From the NCBI GenBank assembly GCA_004555405.1, contig SFIE01000007.1, forward strand, positions 1 through 64,000: 64,000 nt of DNA, in the 5' to 3' direction. The stretch comes from Subdoligranulum sp. GTDB taxonomy: Bacteria; Bacillota; Clostridia; Oscillospirales; Ruminococcaceae. Every line of letters begins with the position of its first letter. Within the stretch, counting starts at the first letter, position 1. The notes beneath the pieces are model-generated. The model was not told the DNA's origin, did not search any database, and saw only the letters and a list, made by a program, of their open reading frames with translations. Shown here piece after piece: positions 8,784 to 17,928 of this stretch. The position numbers and the translations under genes are program-made.

Positions 8784-9860
8784 ATGAAGAAAATTGCAAG
8801 CGCCGTGCTTGCCTGCACCATGGCTGCCAGCCTGGCAGGCTGCACGATCACAAGCCCCGAAAGCGTGGGCAGCATTGGCGATACCACTTTCAGCGCCGGT
8901 TCCTACCTGCTGGCCCAGTACAGCGCCGTGAACCAGCTGATGGATCTGGTGGACGACAGCTCTGCCACCGTTAAGCAGGCTTTGAAAACCGATGTGACCA
9001 CCGACGAGGGCGAAACCATGCCCGGCAGCGAATTTGTGGCACAGAAAACCCTGGAGAATCTGGAATACAGCGCCGGTCTGGATGCCGCCCTGACCGCCCG
9101 CAGCATTCAGCTGACCGACGATCAGCTTTCGCAGATCGATTCTCTGACCCAGCAGACCATGCAGAACTACGGCGATCTGTATGCTGAAAACGGCATCGGG
9201 GAAGCCACCATTCGCGATGCTTACCGCCGCAACCAGGCTTACAGCTCGCTGTTTGAAGCCATTTATGGTGCAGATGGCGAAACCCCGGTTACGGACGAGG
9301 AAAAAAAGTCCTGGCTGAACGATAACGCCGTGGCTGGCGATGTGCTGGTGCTGCCTCTGACCAACACCGATGATACCGACCACGAAGTGACCGATGACGA
9401 TAAAGATGCCGTGAAGGCTCTCGCTCAGGAAGCTGCCGACAAGGTGAACGGCGGCGAAGCCTTGGACGAACTTGCAGACGATACCCTTTCGGCTGCATTC
9501 AAGGTCGTTGGCATGGACTACGATTCCGAAAGCGATCTGGCTGCCAACCGCAACAGCGTGGTGATCATGCCCAGCGAACTGTCCTATTACGGCTCGGATT
9601 TTGAGAATGCCGTAAAGGATCTGGAAGTCGGTAAAACCGCTGTAATCGAGCGCGGCAATACGCTGTGGGTGTTCAGCCGCAGACCTGCCAGCGAAGTGAA
9701 AGACCTGAGTGAGCTGGAAGCAAACTATGACCTGGCCCGCCTGATCAAAGGCGAGGACTTCACACAGGAATTGACCGATGCTGGTGCTGCCATGGAAAAT
9801 CATCTTGACCAGGGCGCCATGAACGCTTATAAGGCAAGCAAGGTCAAGCTTTCCAAGTAA
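8784..9860 (+). CDS. Secreted SurA/PrsA-like lipoprotein
   Basis: 358 residues. The signal peptide has a lipobox SLAGC with the lipidated Cys at residue 20, so the protein should sit on the outer face of the membrane. The rest is acidic and helical and resembles the chaperone core of SurA/PrsA foldases (short N-terminal helices, a central LEYSAGLDAALTARSIQLTD segment). I cannot see a clear parvulin PPIase domain. The ATG at 8784 is chosen over 8745 because AAAAAGGGAG precedes it. The gene follows mfd across a terminator; it probably assists folding of exported proteins (inference). Confidence 0.75.
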   Translation: MKKIASAVLACTMAASLAGCTITSPESVGSIGDTTFSAGSYLLAQYSAVNQLMDLVDDSSATVKQALKTDVTTDEGETMPGSEFVAQKTLENLEYSAGLDAALTARSIQLTDDQLSQIDSLTQQTMQNYGDLYAENGIGEATIRDAYRRNQAYSSLFEAIYGADGETPVTDEEKKSWLNDNAVAGDVLVLPLTNTDDTDHEVTDDDKDAVKALAQEAADKVNGGEALDELADDTLSAAFKVVGMDYDSESDLAANRNSVVIMPSELSYYGSDFENAVKDLEVGKTAVIERGNTLWVFSRRPASEVKDLSELEANYDLARLIKGEDFTQELTDAGAAMENHLDQGAMNAYKASKVKLSK

Positions 9861-9887
9861 TTTTTCCCCTGCTATTTTGATGTAGTG

Positions 9888-9920
9888 CCGGGGGCGCTGC
9901 TTTTTGGCCTGCGCCCCCGG
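9888..9920. terminator. GC-rich hairpin after the lipoprotein gene
   Basis: CCGGGGGCGC (9888-9897) pairs with GCGCCCCCGG (9911-9920). There is no T-run on either strand, so terminator activity is uncertain. Confidence 0.4.
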
Positions 9921-9973
9921 TATTGCTATATGCTATATATGGAACTATAATACTGGAACAGGAGAATCGTGTT

Positions 9974-11164
9974 ATGAAAAAAGTCTTGCACAGCCTGCCT
10001 GCCAAGTTGCTTCTTGCGATGGTAGTGGGCATCCTTTTGGGCTTCGTTTTGCCCGAAAGCGTGATGGAAGTCATTGTTACGGCCAAGTACATTATGGGCC
10101 AGGTCATCACTTTCTGTGTGCCGCTCATCATTATAGGCTTTGTGGCACCTTCTATCACGCGGCTGGGCGCGCACGCTTCGCGTATGCTGGGCGTGGCGCT
10201 GGTTATTGCCTATACCTCCAGCGTATTGGCCGCTCTGCTCAGTGCCGGGGCTGGGTATGCGCTCATTCCTCATCTGAATATTGCGGATCAGGTCGAGGGC
10301 TTGAACACACTGCCCGAGGTCGTTTTTGAACTGAATATTCCCCAGATCATGCCCGTGATGAGTGCGCTGGTGCTCAGCGTGCTTGTGGGCCTGGCATCGG
10401 TCTGGACGAACAGCAAAACCATGATCCAACTTTTGCAGGAATTCCAGAACATCGTGCTCGAAATCGTACAGCGGGTCATTATTCCCATTCTGCCGTTCTT
10501 CATCGGCTGCACTTTCTGCTGCCTGAGCTGGGAGGGTTCCATCACGCGCCAGCTGCCGGTGTTCCTGAGTGTAATTGTGATTGTGATGATCGGGCACTTC
10601 CTGTGGATGACCGTGCTCTATGCCGTTGCCGGTGCTTATAGCGGCCATAACCCCTGGGAAGTAGTTCGCCACTATGGGCCTGCCTACCTGACTGCCGTTG
10701 GCACCATGAGCAGTGCAGCAACTCTGGCTGTGGCGTTGCAGTGCGCCCGCAAGAGCAAGGTGCTGCGCAAGGATATGGTCAGCTTCGGCATTCCGCTGTT
10801 TGCGAATATCCATCTGTGCGGCAGCGTGCTGACCGAGGTATTCTTTGTGATGACCATCAGCAAGATTCTGTACGGCTTCATTCCCTCGGCGGGCACCATG
10901 GTACTGTTTTGCGTGCTGCTGGCTGTGTTTGCCATCGGCGCACCTGGCGTGCCCGGCGGCACGGTCATGGCAAGCTTGGGCCTGATCACGGGTGTTTTGG
11001 GCTTTACCGATACCGGCACGGCGTTGATGCTGGCCATCTTCGCCCTGCAGGATTCCTTCGGCACGGCCTGCAATGTAACGGGTGACGGCGCACTGACCCT
11101 GTTCCTGACCGGCTACGCTGAAAAGCACCACATGGCCGAGCAAACCGAAACCGAAGTACTGTAA
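9974..11164 (+). CDS. Dicarboxylate/amino acid:cation symporter (DAACS/SDF family)
   Basis: 396 residues, about eight membrane helices and two hairpin loops. The family core is present: TMSSAATLAVALQCARKSKV (serine-rich hairpin 1 region), GIPLFANIHLCGSVL, and GAPGVPGGTVMASLG with DSFGTACNVTGDGA near the C-terminus, the substrate and Na+ binding part of GltP/DctA-type carriers. It should import glutamate/aspartate or a C4-dicarboxylate with Na+ or H+; the exact substrate is not readable. The ATG at 9974 has CAGGAG nine bases upstream; an earlier in-frame start at 9923 lacks this. A clear terminator follows, so it is a single-gene unit. Confidence 0.93.
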   Translation: MKKVLHSLPAKLLLAMVVGILLGFVLPESVMEVIVTAKYIMGQVITFCVPLIIIGFVAPSITRLGAHASRMLGVALVIAYTSSVLAALLSAGAGYALIPHLNIADQVEGLNTLPEVVFELNIPQIMPVMSALVLSVLVGLASVWTNSKTMIQLLQEFQNIVLEIVQRVIIPILPFFIGCTFCCLSWEGSITRQLPVFLSVIVIVMIGHFLWMTVLYAVAGAYSGHNPWEVVRHYGPAYLTAVGTMSSAATLAVALQCARKSKVLRKDMVSFGIPLFANIHLCGSVLTEVFFVMTISKILYGFIPSAGTMVLFCVLLAVFAIGAPGVPGGTVMASLGLITGVLGFTDTGTALMLAIFALQDSFGTACNVTGDGALTLFLTGYAEKHHMAEQTETEVL

Positions 11165-11187
11165 ATTCCCATTTATGGCTACTCCCC

Positions 11188-11224
11188 GCAGCCCCAAGGC
11201 AATTTTGCTTTGGGGCTGCTTTTT
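11188..11224 (+). terminator. Terminator after the symporter gene
   Basis: GCAGCCCCAA (11188-11197) pairs with TTGGGGCTGC (11210-11219), followed by five T. Confidence 0.9.
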
Positions 11225-11237
11225 CTATGCCTTTTAC

Positions 11238-11266
11238 TTGACAGGCCTTGTGTGTTATGCTATGCT
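11238..11266 (+). promoter_or_regulatory. Promoter of the GntR-ABC operon
   Basis: Consensus TTGACA (11238-11243), 17-bp spacer, TATGCT (11261-11266). Confidence 0.85.
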
Positions 11267-11267
11267 C

Positions 11268-11296
11268 TAACTGTACCAATTAGAATAATACAGTTA
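11268..11296. promoter_or_regulatory. Candidate operator for the GntR regulator
   Basis: TAACTGTA (11268-11275) and TACAGTTA (11289-11296) form a perfect 8-bp inverted repeat with a 13-bp spacer. It starts two bases after the -10 box, where a bound dimer would block transcription. Autoregulation by the first gene of the operon is inferred. Confidence 0.65.
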
Positions 11297-11343
11297 AGAC
11301 AGTGTAGTACTTTCAAAATTCTATGCAAAGGAGGGCCGATGGT

Positions 11344-11721
11344 TTGATCACACTGGATTATCAAAGCAAAGATCCCATCTATCTGCAAATCAAAAACCGC
11401 ATTGCCGAGCTTGTGATGCTGGGCGTTTACCCGCCGGGCACACAGCTGCCCAGCGTGCGCAGCCTTGCCGGTGAGCTGGGCATCAACCCCAACACCATTC
11501 AAAAGGCTTATCAGGAACTGGAAGCCGCCGGGATCACCTGCTCGGTTTCGGGCAAGGGCAGCTTTGTGGCCGAGAGCAACAGCGCCCGTGCGCTGATGCT
11601 GGCCAAGTGCCAGCAGGCCGTGCGCACTGCCGTGCAGCAGGCACGGCTGGCCGGGGCCGATCTACCAACGATTCTTGCATGGGTGCAGGAAGAATGCAAC
11701 GAGGAGGGCTTACAGCCATGA
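11344..11721 (+). CDS. GntR-family transcriptional regulator, YtrA type
   Basis: 125 residues. The N-terminal winged helix is typical: DPIYLQIKNRIAELVMLG, PPGTQLPSVRSLAGELGIN, PNTIQKAYQELEAAG. The short C-terminal helical tail marks the YtrA subgroup that controls adjacent ABC transporters. The start is taken as TTG 11344, eight bases after AAAGGAGGG (11327-11335); the ATG at 11323 lies upstream of that site and the ATG at 11339 is out of frame. Its stop overlaps the ATPase start (ATGA). It probably represses its own operon through the inverted repeat at 11268-11296. Confidence 0.92.
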   Translation: MITLDYQSKDPIYLQIKNRIAELVMLGVYPPGTQLPSVRSLAGELGINPNTIQKAYQELEAAGITCSVSGKGSFVAESNSARALMLAKCQQAVRTAVQQARLAGADLPTILAWVQEECNEEGLQP

Positions 11722-12614
11722 TCGAAATTCAAAACGCCACCAAGCGCTTCGGCAGCCTTGCCGCACTGGAACACCTGAATCTGCAAATCAAGCCCGGCTG
11801 CATCTATGGCCTGGTGGGCCCCAACGGCAGCGGAAAATCCACCTTGCTGCGCCTGATCTCGGGCGTATACCGCGCCGATGAGGGCCGGGTGCTGCTGGAC
11901 GGCTCACCCGCCTGGGAAAACCCCGCCACCAAGGATAAGATCTTGTATCTGGCCGACGATCTGTATATTCCCCCCAAAAGCACCACCGAGGATCTGCTGA
12001 AATTCTACCGCACCATGTATTCGGGCTTTTCGGATATGCTGTGCGCCCAGCTGAAGGCGGTTTTTCCCATCGACACCACCCAGCGGCTGAGCAGCTTTTC
12101 CAAGGGAATGCGGCGGCAGGCAGCGCTTTTGGTTGCCCTGTCGTGCTGCCCGCAGTATCTGCTGCTGGACGAAGCCTTTGACGGGCTGGACCCTGTGATC
12201 CGCCTGCTGATCAAAAAGCTGCTGGCGCAGCAAATTGCCGACCGGGATATGACCGTGGTGATCACCAGCCACAATCTGCGCGAGCTGGAGGATCTGTGCG
12301 ATCACATTGGTCTGCTGCACAAGGGCAGCGTGCTGTTTGAGCAGGAGCTGGACGAATTGAAATTCGGCCTGTGCAAGATCCAGGCCGTGTTCCGCGAAAA
12401 GATCGATTGGAGCCGCAGCGGGCTGAAGCTTTTGCAGGTGCAGCAAAAGGGCAGCATGGCAACGCTTTTGGTGCGCGGTGATGCCGAGGACACGCTGCGC
12501 ACGGTGCAAGGCCTTGGCCCGGTGTTTGCCGAGGCCCTGCCCTTAACGCTGGAGGAAATTTTTATCGGAGAAATGGAGGCTGTGGGCTATGACTGCAAAA
12601 ACATCCTGCAATAA
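11718..12614 (+). CDS. ABC transporter ATP-binding protein
   Basis: 298 residues. Walker A GPNGSGKST at 34-42, signature-like SSFSKGMRRQ, Walker B LLLDEAFDGLD and the TSHN H-loop are all present. The signature is SKGMRRQ rather than LSGGQ, as is common in this exporter-type subfamily. It shares ATGA with the regulator stop and its last 26 bases overlap the next gene, so the three genes are translationally coupled. It should energise the large permease that follows. Confidence 0.95.
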   Translation: MIEIQNATKRFGSLAALEHLNLQIKPGCIYGLVGPNGSGKSTLLRLISGVYRADEGRVLLDGSPAWENPATKDKILYLADDLYIPPKSTTEDLLKFYRTMYSGFSDMLCAQLKAVFPIDTTQRLSSFSKGMRRQAALLVALSCCPQYLLLDEAFDGLDPVIRLLIKKLLAQQIADRDMTVVITSHNLRELEDLCDHIGLLHKGSVLFEQELDELKFGLCKIQAVFREKIDWSRSGLKLLQVQQKGSMATLLVRGDAEDTLRTVQGLGPVFAEALPLTLEEIFIGEMEAVGYDCKNILQ

Positions 12615-14820
12615 AAGCCGTTTTTGGGCTTTTCTTTGCGGCCTTATGCGCAAGAATCTTTCGCTGGCCGGGCTGATCCTCGGCATTGGCTTTGTGTGTA
12701 TGCCCCTGCAGTATCTGCTTGGCGCATTTTCGTATAATGAGCTTGATCCCGCCTATTCCATGAGCGGCGTATTCGGGCTGGGCGGGCTGTTCACCTGTAC
12801 TTCGATATACCTTGTGCCGCTTTTGTGGGTGGCTGCTGCCGCGGTGGTAGGCCTGAGCCAAACGGCCTATATGCAAAACCGCCGGGCCGTGGATGTTTAC
12901 CACAGCCTGCCCCTTACCCGAAAGCAGCTGCTGTGCGCCCATTATATGGCTGCCTTTTTCACCGTGGCCCTGCCCATGGCGCTGAACTACGGCGCAACGC
13001 TCTTGCTTTCGGCTGTGCGCCAAATGCGTTTTCCCACGGCGGAATTTGCCCCCGGGGCAGCCGGGTTCGGCCTTGCGCTGTGGCTGGTTTCGCTGGCGGG
13101 TATGCTCAGCGTGGCGTTTCTGGTTTCCACCCAAACCGGCAGCGTGTTTGACACGCTGATCTTTGCGGGCGTGCTGCTGTGTGCGCCGCTGTTCCTTTTC
13201 CTTGTACACGAAATGATGTGCAATGAATTTCTGTATGGCCATGTCACGGGCCTGCCGCTGATTGTGGTGGCTCGTTTCAGCCCGCTCACGCTGGGCCTGA
13301 CCGACTTTGCCACGGTTCTTTTCCTCGGCTCAGACAGCGCCGTGCAGCTTCCGTGGTGGCTGTGCCCGCTGTGGGCCGTGCTTTCTGCGGCGATCCTTGC
13401 CGCCGCGTGTGCGCTTTATGTGCGCCGCCCCAGCGAGCGCGCCGAAGCCCCCTCGCGCACCGGGCTGCTGGCGCTGATCATTCGCGTTTTGGCCATGCTG
13501 ATCCTGTGCCCCACCGGCGGTTATGTGTTTGCGTGCTCCATCCGCAGTGTGCCCACCCTTGGGATGCTGCTGCTTGGCACAGCGGTTTGCGGCATTTTCG
13601 GCTTTTTCATTCTGGAAACCATTTTGAATCGCGGCGCCAAAGGGCTTTTCAAGGCGTTTCCCCTGGGCCTTGCCTTAACGGCGGTGGTCACGGGCTATAT
13701 GGCGGCCATGTGTACGGGCGGCCTTGGCTATGAGAGCCGCCAGCCCGCCGCCGACACGATCGCCGATGTGATCGTGAACTTCCGCGGCCAGTTCGATTAT
13801 GTTGACCGGTATGTTTACACCGGCCACAACACCACCTCGTATCTGTACGGCAATGTGACCCTGCAAAGCCCCGAAGCCATTCAGGCGGTTCTGCAGCTGC
13901 AGGCCGATGCCGTGGCCGAGCACCGCGCAAGCGGCCAGCTTTTGGCCAATTCCTACAACAATTCCGATTATCCCGATATCGGCCGCCAGACCCTGAGCAT
14001 CACCTACACCCTGAAAAACGGGAAATGCATTCAGCGCGATTACGGCGTGTGGCTCACCCCTGTGATCGTGCAGGATTATATCGCTCTTTCCGACTGTGCC
14101 GAAATGGATGCCGCCTGCAGCCCCCTGCTGAACATCCGTGACGCGGATTATTCCCTGATCCGTGCCGCAGGCGCTTTCAGCCTGGCCAACGAAACCATTT
14201 CCGATCCCGATGCCATTGCCCGCATTCTGGATGCCCTGCGCAGCGACACCGGCCGTTTGGGTCTCACCGGCCGACTGGACGAACACGCCCGTGTGCTGGC
14301 CACGCTGGAGCTGTGGCCCCCTCAGTTTCAAATTCAAAGCGGCACGCCCTACGGCAAGGAATTTCAGAGCACCTACACGGTGCAGGTCACCGAAAGCTTC
14401 CCCGATACCATCGCCGCGCTGCGCGCCCTTGGGCTGGGAGCGATCGTCAGCACCGAACCCCCTGCCCTTTCGCGGGTATGGCTTTGCGAAAGCGACTATT
14501 TCTGCTACTGCAGCTCGCAGCTGAACACCGTTTTTTCGGATTGGTTTGACCAAAACACCCTGCACAGCTTTATTGATGCCGACGACCGGAACGGCTATCG
14601 TGCAGATTTCCCGCTGGCGCTTTCCGCCGATGAGTGTGACCTGCAATCCCTGTTTTCGCTGGGCAGACTGCGCACCAAAAAGCACGACGATTACATGATC
14701 TGGATGATTTTTGAAGCCGAAGACGGCACCCTCAGCCTGCCCATGTGCGTGAGCGAAAAATCGCTGCAAGCCGCCGGCTACGGCGATCTGCCCGGCCGCA
14801 TTGAGCAGCTGCAGGTGTAA
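12589..14820 (+). CDS. Large ABC transporter permease with extracytoplasmic C-terminal half
   Basis: 743 residues. About ten to twelve hydrophobic segments occupy roughly residues 20-375 (for example LAGLILGIGFVCMPLQYLL), followed by a long soluble part of about 360 residues with no further clear helices. This layout resembles the YtrC/D-like permeases paired with YtrA regulators, some of which carry a C-terminal domain of unknown function; I recognise the type but not the substrate. Its start overlaps the ATPase gene by 26 bases. A likely role is lipid, peptide or antibiotic export or sensing at the cell envelope (inference). Confidence 0.8.
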   Translation: MTAKTSCNKSRFWAFLCGLMRKNLSLAGLILGIGFVCMPLQYLLGAFSYNELDPAYSMSGVFGLGGLFTCTSIYLVPLLWVAAAAVVGLSQTAYMQNRRAVDVYHSLPLTRKQLLCAHYMAAFFTVALPMALNYGATLLLSAVRQMRFPTAEFAPGAAGFGLALWLVSLAGMLSVAFLVSTQTGSVFDTLIFAGVLLCAPLFLFLVHEMMCNEFLYGHVTGLPLIVVARFSPLTLGLTDFATVLFLGSDSAVQLPWWLCPLWAVLSAAILAAACALYVRRPSERAEAPSRTGLLALIIRVLAMLILCPTGGYVFACSIRSVPTLGMLLLGTAVCGIFGFFILETILNRGAKGLFKAFPLGLALTAVVTGYMAAMCTGGLGYESRQPAADTIADVIVNFRGQFDYVDRYVYTGHNTTSYLYGNVTLQSPEAIQAVLQLQADAVAEHRASGQLLANSYNNSDYPDIGRQTLSITYTLKNGKCIQRDYGVWLTPVIVQDYIALSDCAEMDAACSPLLNIRDADYSLIRAAGAFSLANETISDPDAIARILDALRSDTGRLGLTGRLDEHARVLATLELWPPQFQIQSGTPYGKEFQSTYTVQVTESFPDTIAALRALGLGAIVSTEPPALSRVWLCESDYFCYCSSQLNTVFSDWFDQNTLHSFIDADDRNGYRADFPLALSADECDLQSLFSLGRLRTKKHDDYMIWMIFEAEDGTLSLPMCVSEKSLQAAGYGDLPGRIEQLQV

Positions 14821-14848
14821 AGCCATCTTTATAAAATTGATGCACACG

Positions 14849-14883
14849 GCCCCGCCGCGGATCTACCGCAGCGGGGCTTTCTT
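14849..14883 (+). terminator. Terminator of the GntR-ABC operon
   Basis: GCCCCGCCGCGG pairs with CCGCAGCGGGGC around ATCTA (14849-14877, one mismatch), then TTTCTT. Confidence 0.75.
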
Positions 14884-14888
14884 GTGTC

Positions 14889-14917
14889 TTGTTCGCCCTT
14901 GTACATCGTGCTATAAT
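14889..14917 (+). promoter_or_regulatory. Promoter of the VWA-MoxR pair
   Basis: TTGTTC (14889-14894), 17-bp spacer, perfect TATAAT (14912-14917). Confidence 0.75.
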
Positions 14918-14955
14918 GACAGCATACAAGCTAAAAAAGGGAGGTGCCGCCGATC

Positions 14956-16305
14956 ATGCCGAAACCCCAGTCGCAGGCCCAATGGCAAGAGCAAATGGCC
15001 CGCCGCATTTTAGAAGTGGTGCGCAGCGAGCTGTATCTTGAGCTGCGATTTTTAAACCCGGTGCTGTCGGCGCTGCCGTGGCAATGCGCCGAAAACGGCA
15101 CCGCACTGTATACCGATGGCCTTTCGCTGCGCTTTTTGCCGCCGCACATCATTGAGCTGTGGCAGCACAACCGCAAGGCGCTCAGCCGCGCCTATCTGCA
15201 CACCGTGTTTCACTGCCTGTTCCGGCATTTGTGGCTGCGCGGTGCGCGCAGCAAAGACCTTTGGGGCCTTGCGTGCGATATTGCCGTGGAATATTCGCTG
15301 GACCACTTAGGCGTTGCCAGCCTTTCGCGCCCCCTCAGCTGGACGCGCACCCAGCTGTATGAGCAGCTTCGCGCCGCCGGGCCTGTGGCCGCCGGGCCCA
15401 TCTATCGGCATTTGGCGCTGCACTGCACCCCCGAACAGCTGCAAAAGCTGTTCCGCGAATTTTTTGTGGACGAGCATGGCCTTTGGCCGGGCGAAAAGCC
15501 CATGGCCCCGCCCATGGTTTCGGCCGGGCAGGATTGGGAAAAACGCGGGCGGCAGGTGGAATCCGAGCAGCAGCGCCAGCAAAGCGAGGCCGGGCAAAGC
15601 GGCAAGGCGCTTTCGGCCCAGATCAAGGCCGGGCAAAGCCGCCGCAGCTACCGCGATTTTCTGCGCCGCTTTGCCGTGCTGCGGGAAGAGCCTCACCTTG
15701 ACCCGGATTCCTTTGATTTAGGCTTTTACAGCTACGGCTTGCAGGTGTATGGCAATATGCCGCTTTTAGAGCCGTTGGAAACGCGCGAATCCAGCAAGAT
15801 CCACGATCTTGTGATCGTGCTGGACACCAGCCAGTCCACCAGCGGCGAGCTGGTGAAGGGGTTCCTCACCGAAACCTTTACGCTGCTGCGTTCCACCGGC
15901 AGCTTTTTCAGCCGCTGCCGCCTGCGCATTCTGCAATGTGACGATGCCGTGCGGCAGGACACCGCCCTGCAAAGCCCCGACGAGCTGGACGCCTATCTGC
16001 ACAGCTTTACGCTGCTGGGCGGCGGCGGAACCGATTTTCGCCCTGCCTTTTGCCATGTAGACCGGCTGGTGGCTGCCGGGCAGATGGCCCTGCCCCGGGG
16101 GCTTTTGTATTTTACCGACGGCAAGGGGATCTTTCCCGAAAAGCCGCCCAAATACGACACCGCCTTTCTGTTTTTGGGCGAGGGCCCCGAAACGCCGCCC
16201 TGGGCCATGCGCCTTGTGCTGGACAGTGAGGAATTTGCCCCCGCCCCGCCGCCAAGCACCCCTTTTTGGGAGGATGACTGGCAGCCGGACGAACATATTA
16301 TGTGA
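14956..16305 (+). CDS. VWA-like domain protein with degenerate metallopeptidase-like N-terminus
   Basis: 449 residues. The C-terminal half has a von Willebrand A-type metal site: VIVLDTSQSTSG with Asp290, Ser292 and Ser294, GGGGTDFRPAF, and LYFTDGKG. The N-terminal half contains HTVFHCLFRHLWLRG, which resembles an HExxH helix with the Glu lost, as in the DUF2201/COG3864 family. A charged linker (RGRQVESEQQRQQSEAGQSG region) joins them. The gene is followed 18 bp later by a MoxR-type AAA+ ATPase, the usual partner; such pairs are thought to act as metal- or complex-assembly chaperones. The actual client is unknown. ATG 14956 is preferred to GTG 14944, which sits in the ribosome binding site. 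Confidence 0.85.
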   Translation: MPKPQSQAQWQEQMARRILEVVRSELYLELRFLNPVLSALPWQCAENGTALYTDGLSLRFLPPHIIELWQHNRKALSRAYLHTVFHCLFRHLWLRGARSKDLWGLACDIAVEYSLDHLGVASLSRPLSWTRTQLYEQLRAAGPVAAGPIYRHLALHCTPEQLQKLFREFFVDEHGLWPGEKPMAPPMVSAGQDWEKRGRQVESEQQRQQSEAGQSGKALSAQIKAGQSRRSYRDFLRRFAVLREEPHLDPDSFDLGFYSYGLQVYGNMPLLEPLETRESSKIHDLVIVLDTSQSTSGELVKGFLTETFTLLRSTGSFFSRCRLRILQCDDAVRQDTALQSPDELDAYLHSFTLLGGGGTDFRPAFCHVDRLVAAGQMALPRGLLYFTDGKGIFPEKPPKYDTAFLFLGEGPETPPWAMRLVLDSEEFAPAPPPSTPFWEDDWQPDEHIM

Positions 16306-16323
16306 GGATAAGAGGAACAGCCT

Positions 16324-17841
16324 ATGAATATCAAACGCGCCAAGGAAGAGATCAAAAACACGCTGCGCGCCTACCTGCAAAAGGACGAGCTGGGCGAATA
16401 TGTGATTCCGCCCCTGCGCCAGCGCCCCATTTTGCTGATGGGCCCTCCGGGCATTGGAAAAACCCAGATCATGGAGCAGGTGGCCCGGGAATGCGGCGTG
16501 GGGCTGGTTTCCTACACCATCACCCACCACACCCGCCAAAGCGCCGTGGGCCTGCCCTTTATCCGCCAAAAGCACTATGCCGGGGCCGACCGCAGCGTGA
16601 CCGAATACACCATGAGCGAGATCATTGCCAGCGTGTACCAGAAGATCGAGGATACCGGCCTGCAGGAGGGCATTCTGTTTATTGACGAGATCAACTGCGT
16701 AAGCGAAACGCTGGCCCCCACCATGCTGCAGTTTTTGCAATGCAAAACCTTTGGCAACCAGCCCGTGCCCGAGGGCTGGCTGATCGCCGCCGCAGGCAAC
16801 CCGCCCGAATACAACCGCAGTGTGCGTGATTTTGATATCGTCACGCTGGACCGTGTGCGCCGCATGGATCTTGAGCCCGATCTGCCCGTGTGGCGCGAAT
16901 ATGCCCGTGCCCAGCAGATCCACCCGGCGATCCTTGCCTATCTGGAGCTTCGGCCCAAGCATTTTTACTCCATCACCGCCGATGTGGGCGGCCCCAAATT
17001 TGTCACCGCCCGCGGCTGGGAAGATCTTTCGGTGCTGCTGTTCAGCTACGAAAGCCTTGGCATTGCCGTGGACGAAGGCACGGTGGGCCAGTATTTGCAG
17101 GATGAGGAGATCGCGCGCGATTTTGCCGCCCATCTGGATCTGTATGCCAAATACCGCGATGATTACGGCGTGGAAAAAATTTTTGCGGGCGAGGTTTCCC
17201 CCACGGTATACCAGCGCGTGCTGAAAGCCGGTTTTGATGAGCGCATCAGCCTTGTCAGCCTGCTGATCAGCGGCCTGAACGCCCGCTTTGCCGCCGCACA
17301 CGATCAGGATTCCATCACCGATGATTGCTATGCCCTGCTCAAAAGCTTCCGCACCGCTCTGGATGCTGCGCCGGATGCCGAGGCCTGCTATCACTCGCTG
17401 GTTTCGGCCTACGCCGAAAAGCTTTCGCATGATCGCGCCGCCGGGCTGCTGACCCGCCGCCAGATCGCCGCCGGTTCCCATGCGGCTGCCCTGATGAAGG
17501 ACTGGCAGAGCCTTTTGGGAAACGGCGAGCCCTTTGCCGCGGTGCGTGTGGGCTTTAATGCGCAGGTGCGCCGCCGCGAGGAATCGGTGGGGCAGGCCAG
17601 CGAGGCACTGGAACATTGCTTTGACTTTATGGAAAAGGCGTTCCCGGCCGGGCAGGAGCTTGTGGTGTTTGTGACCGAGCTCACGCTGGGCGAGGACAGT
17701 ATGCGCTTTATTCGTGAAAACGGCTGCGACCGCTATTATCACTACAGCCAGTCGCTGCTTTTGGACAGCCGCAAGGCCGCCATTGATAAAGACCTGGGCG
17801 ACGATGCCGCCCGCCAGGAAGATTTTTACACCGAGCTGTAA
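16324..17841 (+). CDS. MoxR-type AAA+ ATPase
   Basis: 505 residues. Walker A GPPGIGKT is at 40-47 and Walker B LFIDEIN has Asp121-Glu122; AAGNPPEYN supplies sensor 1 and LDRVRRMDLEPD the arginine-finger region. After the AAA+ core (about 1-280) comes a helical C-terminal half of unknown function. It forms a two-gene unit with the VWA-like protein at 14956. By family precedent the ATPase remodels or loads a target protein together with its VWA partner. A strong bidirectional terminator closes the unit. Confidence 0.9.
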   Translation: MNIKRAKEEIKNTLRAYLQKDELGEYVIPPLRQRPILLMGPPGIGKTQIMEQVARECGVGLVSYTITHHTRQSAVGLPFIRQKHYAGADRSVTEYTMSEIIASVYQKIEDTGLQEGILFIDEINCVSETLAPTMLQFLQCKTFGNQPVPEGWLIAAAGNPPEYNRSVRDFDIVTLDRVRRMDLEPDLPVWREYARAQQIHPAILAYLELRPKHFYSITADVGGPKFVTARGWEDLSVLLFSYESLGIAVDEGTVGQYLQDEEIARDFAAHLDLYAKYRDDYGVEKIFAGEVSPTVYQRVLKAGFDERISLVSLLISGLNARFAAAHDQDSITDDCYALLKSFRTALDAAPDAEACYHSLVSAYAEKLSHDRAAGLLTRRQIAAGSHAAALMKDWQSLLGNGEPFAAVRVGFNAQVRRREESVGQASEALEHCFDFMEKAFPAGQELVVFVTELTLGEDSMRFIRENGCDRYYHYSQSLLLDSRKAAIDKDLGDDAARQEDFYTEL

Positions 17842-17855
17842 AACAGCACAAAAAG

Positions 17856-17894
17856 CTCCCGCCAAAGCCTATGGCTTTGGCGGGAGAATTTTTT
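17856..17894. terminator. Bidirectional terminator between MoxR and TRAP permease
   Basis: A perfect 14-bp stem (17856-17869 with 17873-17886), followed by AA and six T on the plus strand and flanked by A-rich sequence on the other side. It serves both convergent genes. Confidence 0.9.
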
Positions 17895-17928
17895 ATCTCA
17901 TGCAGTTTTTTGCCGTTCAGTCCATGCC

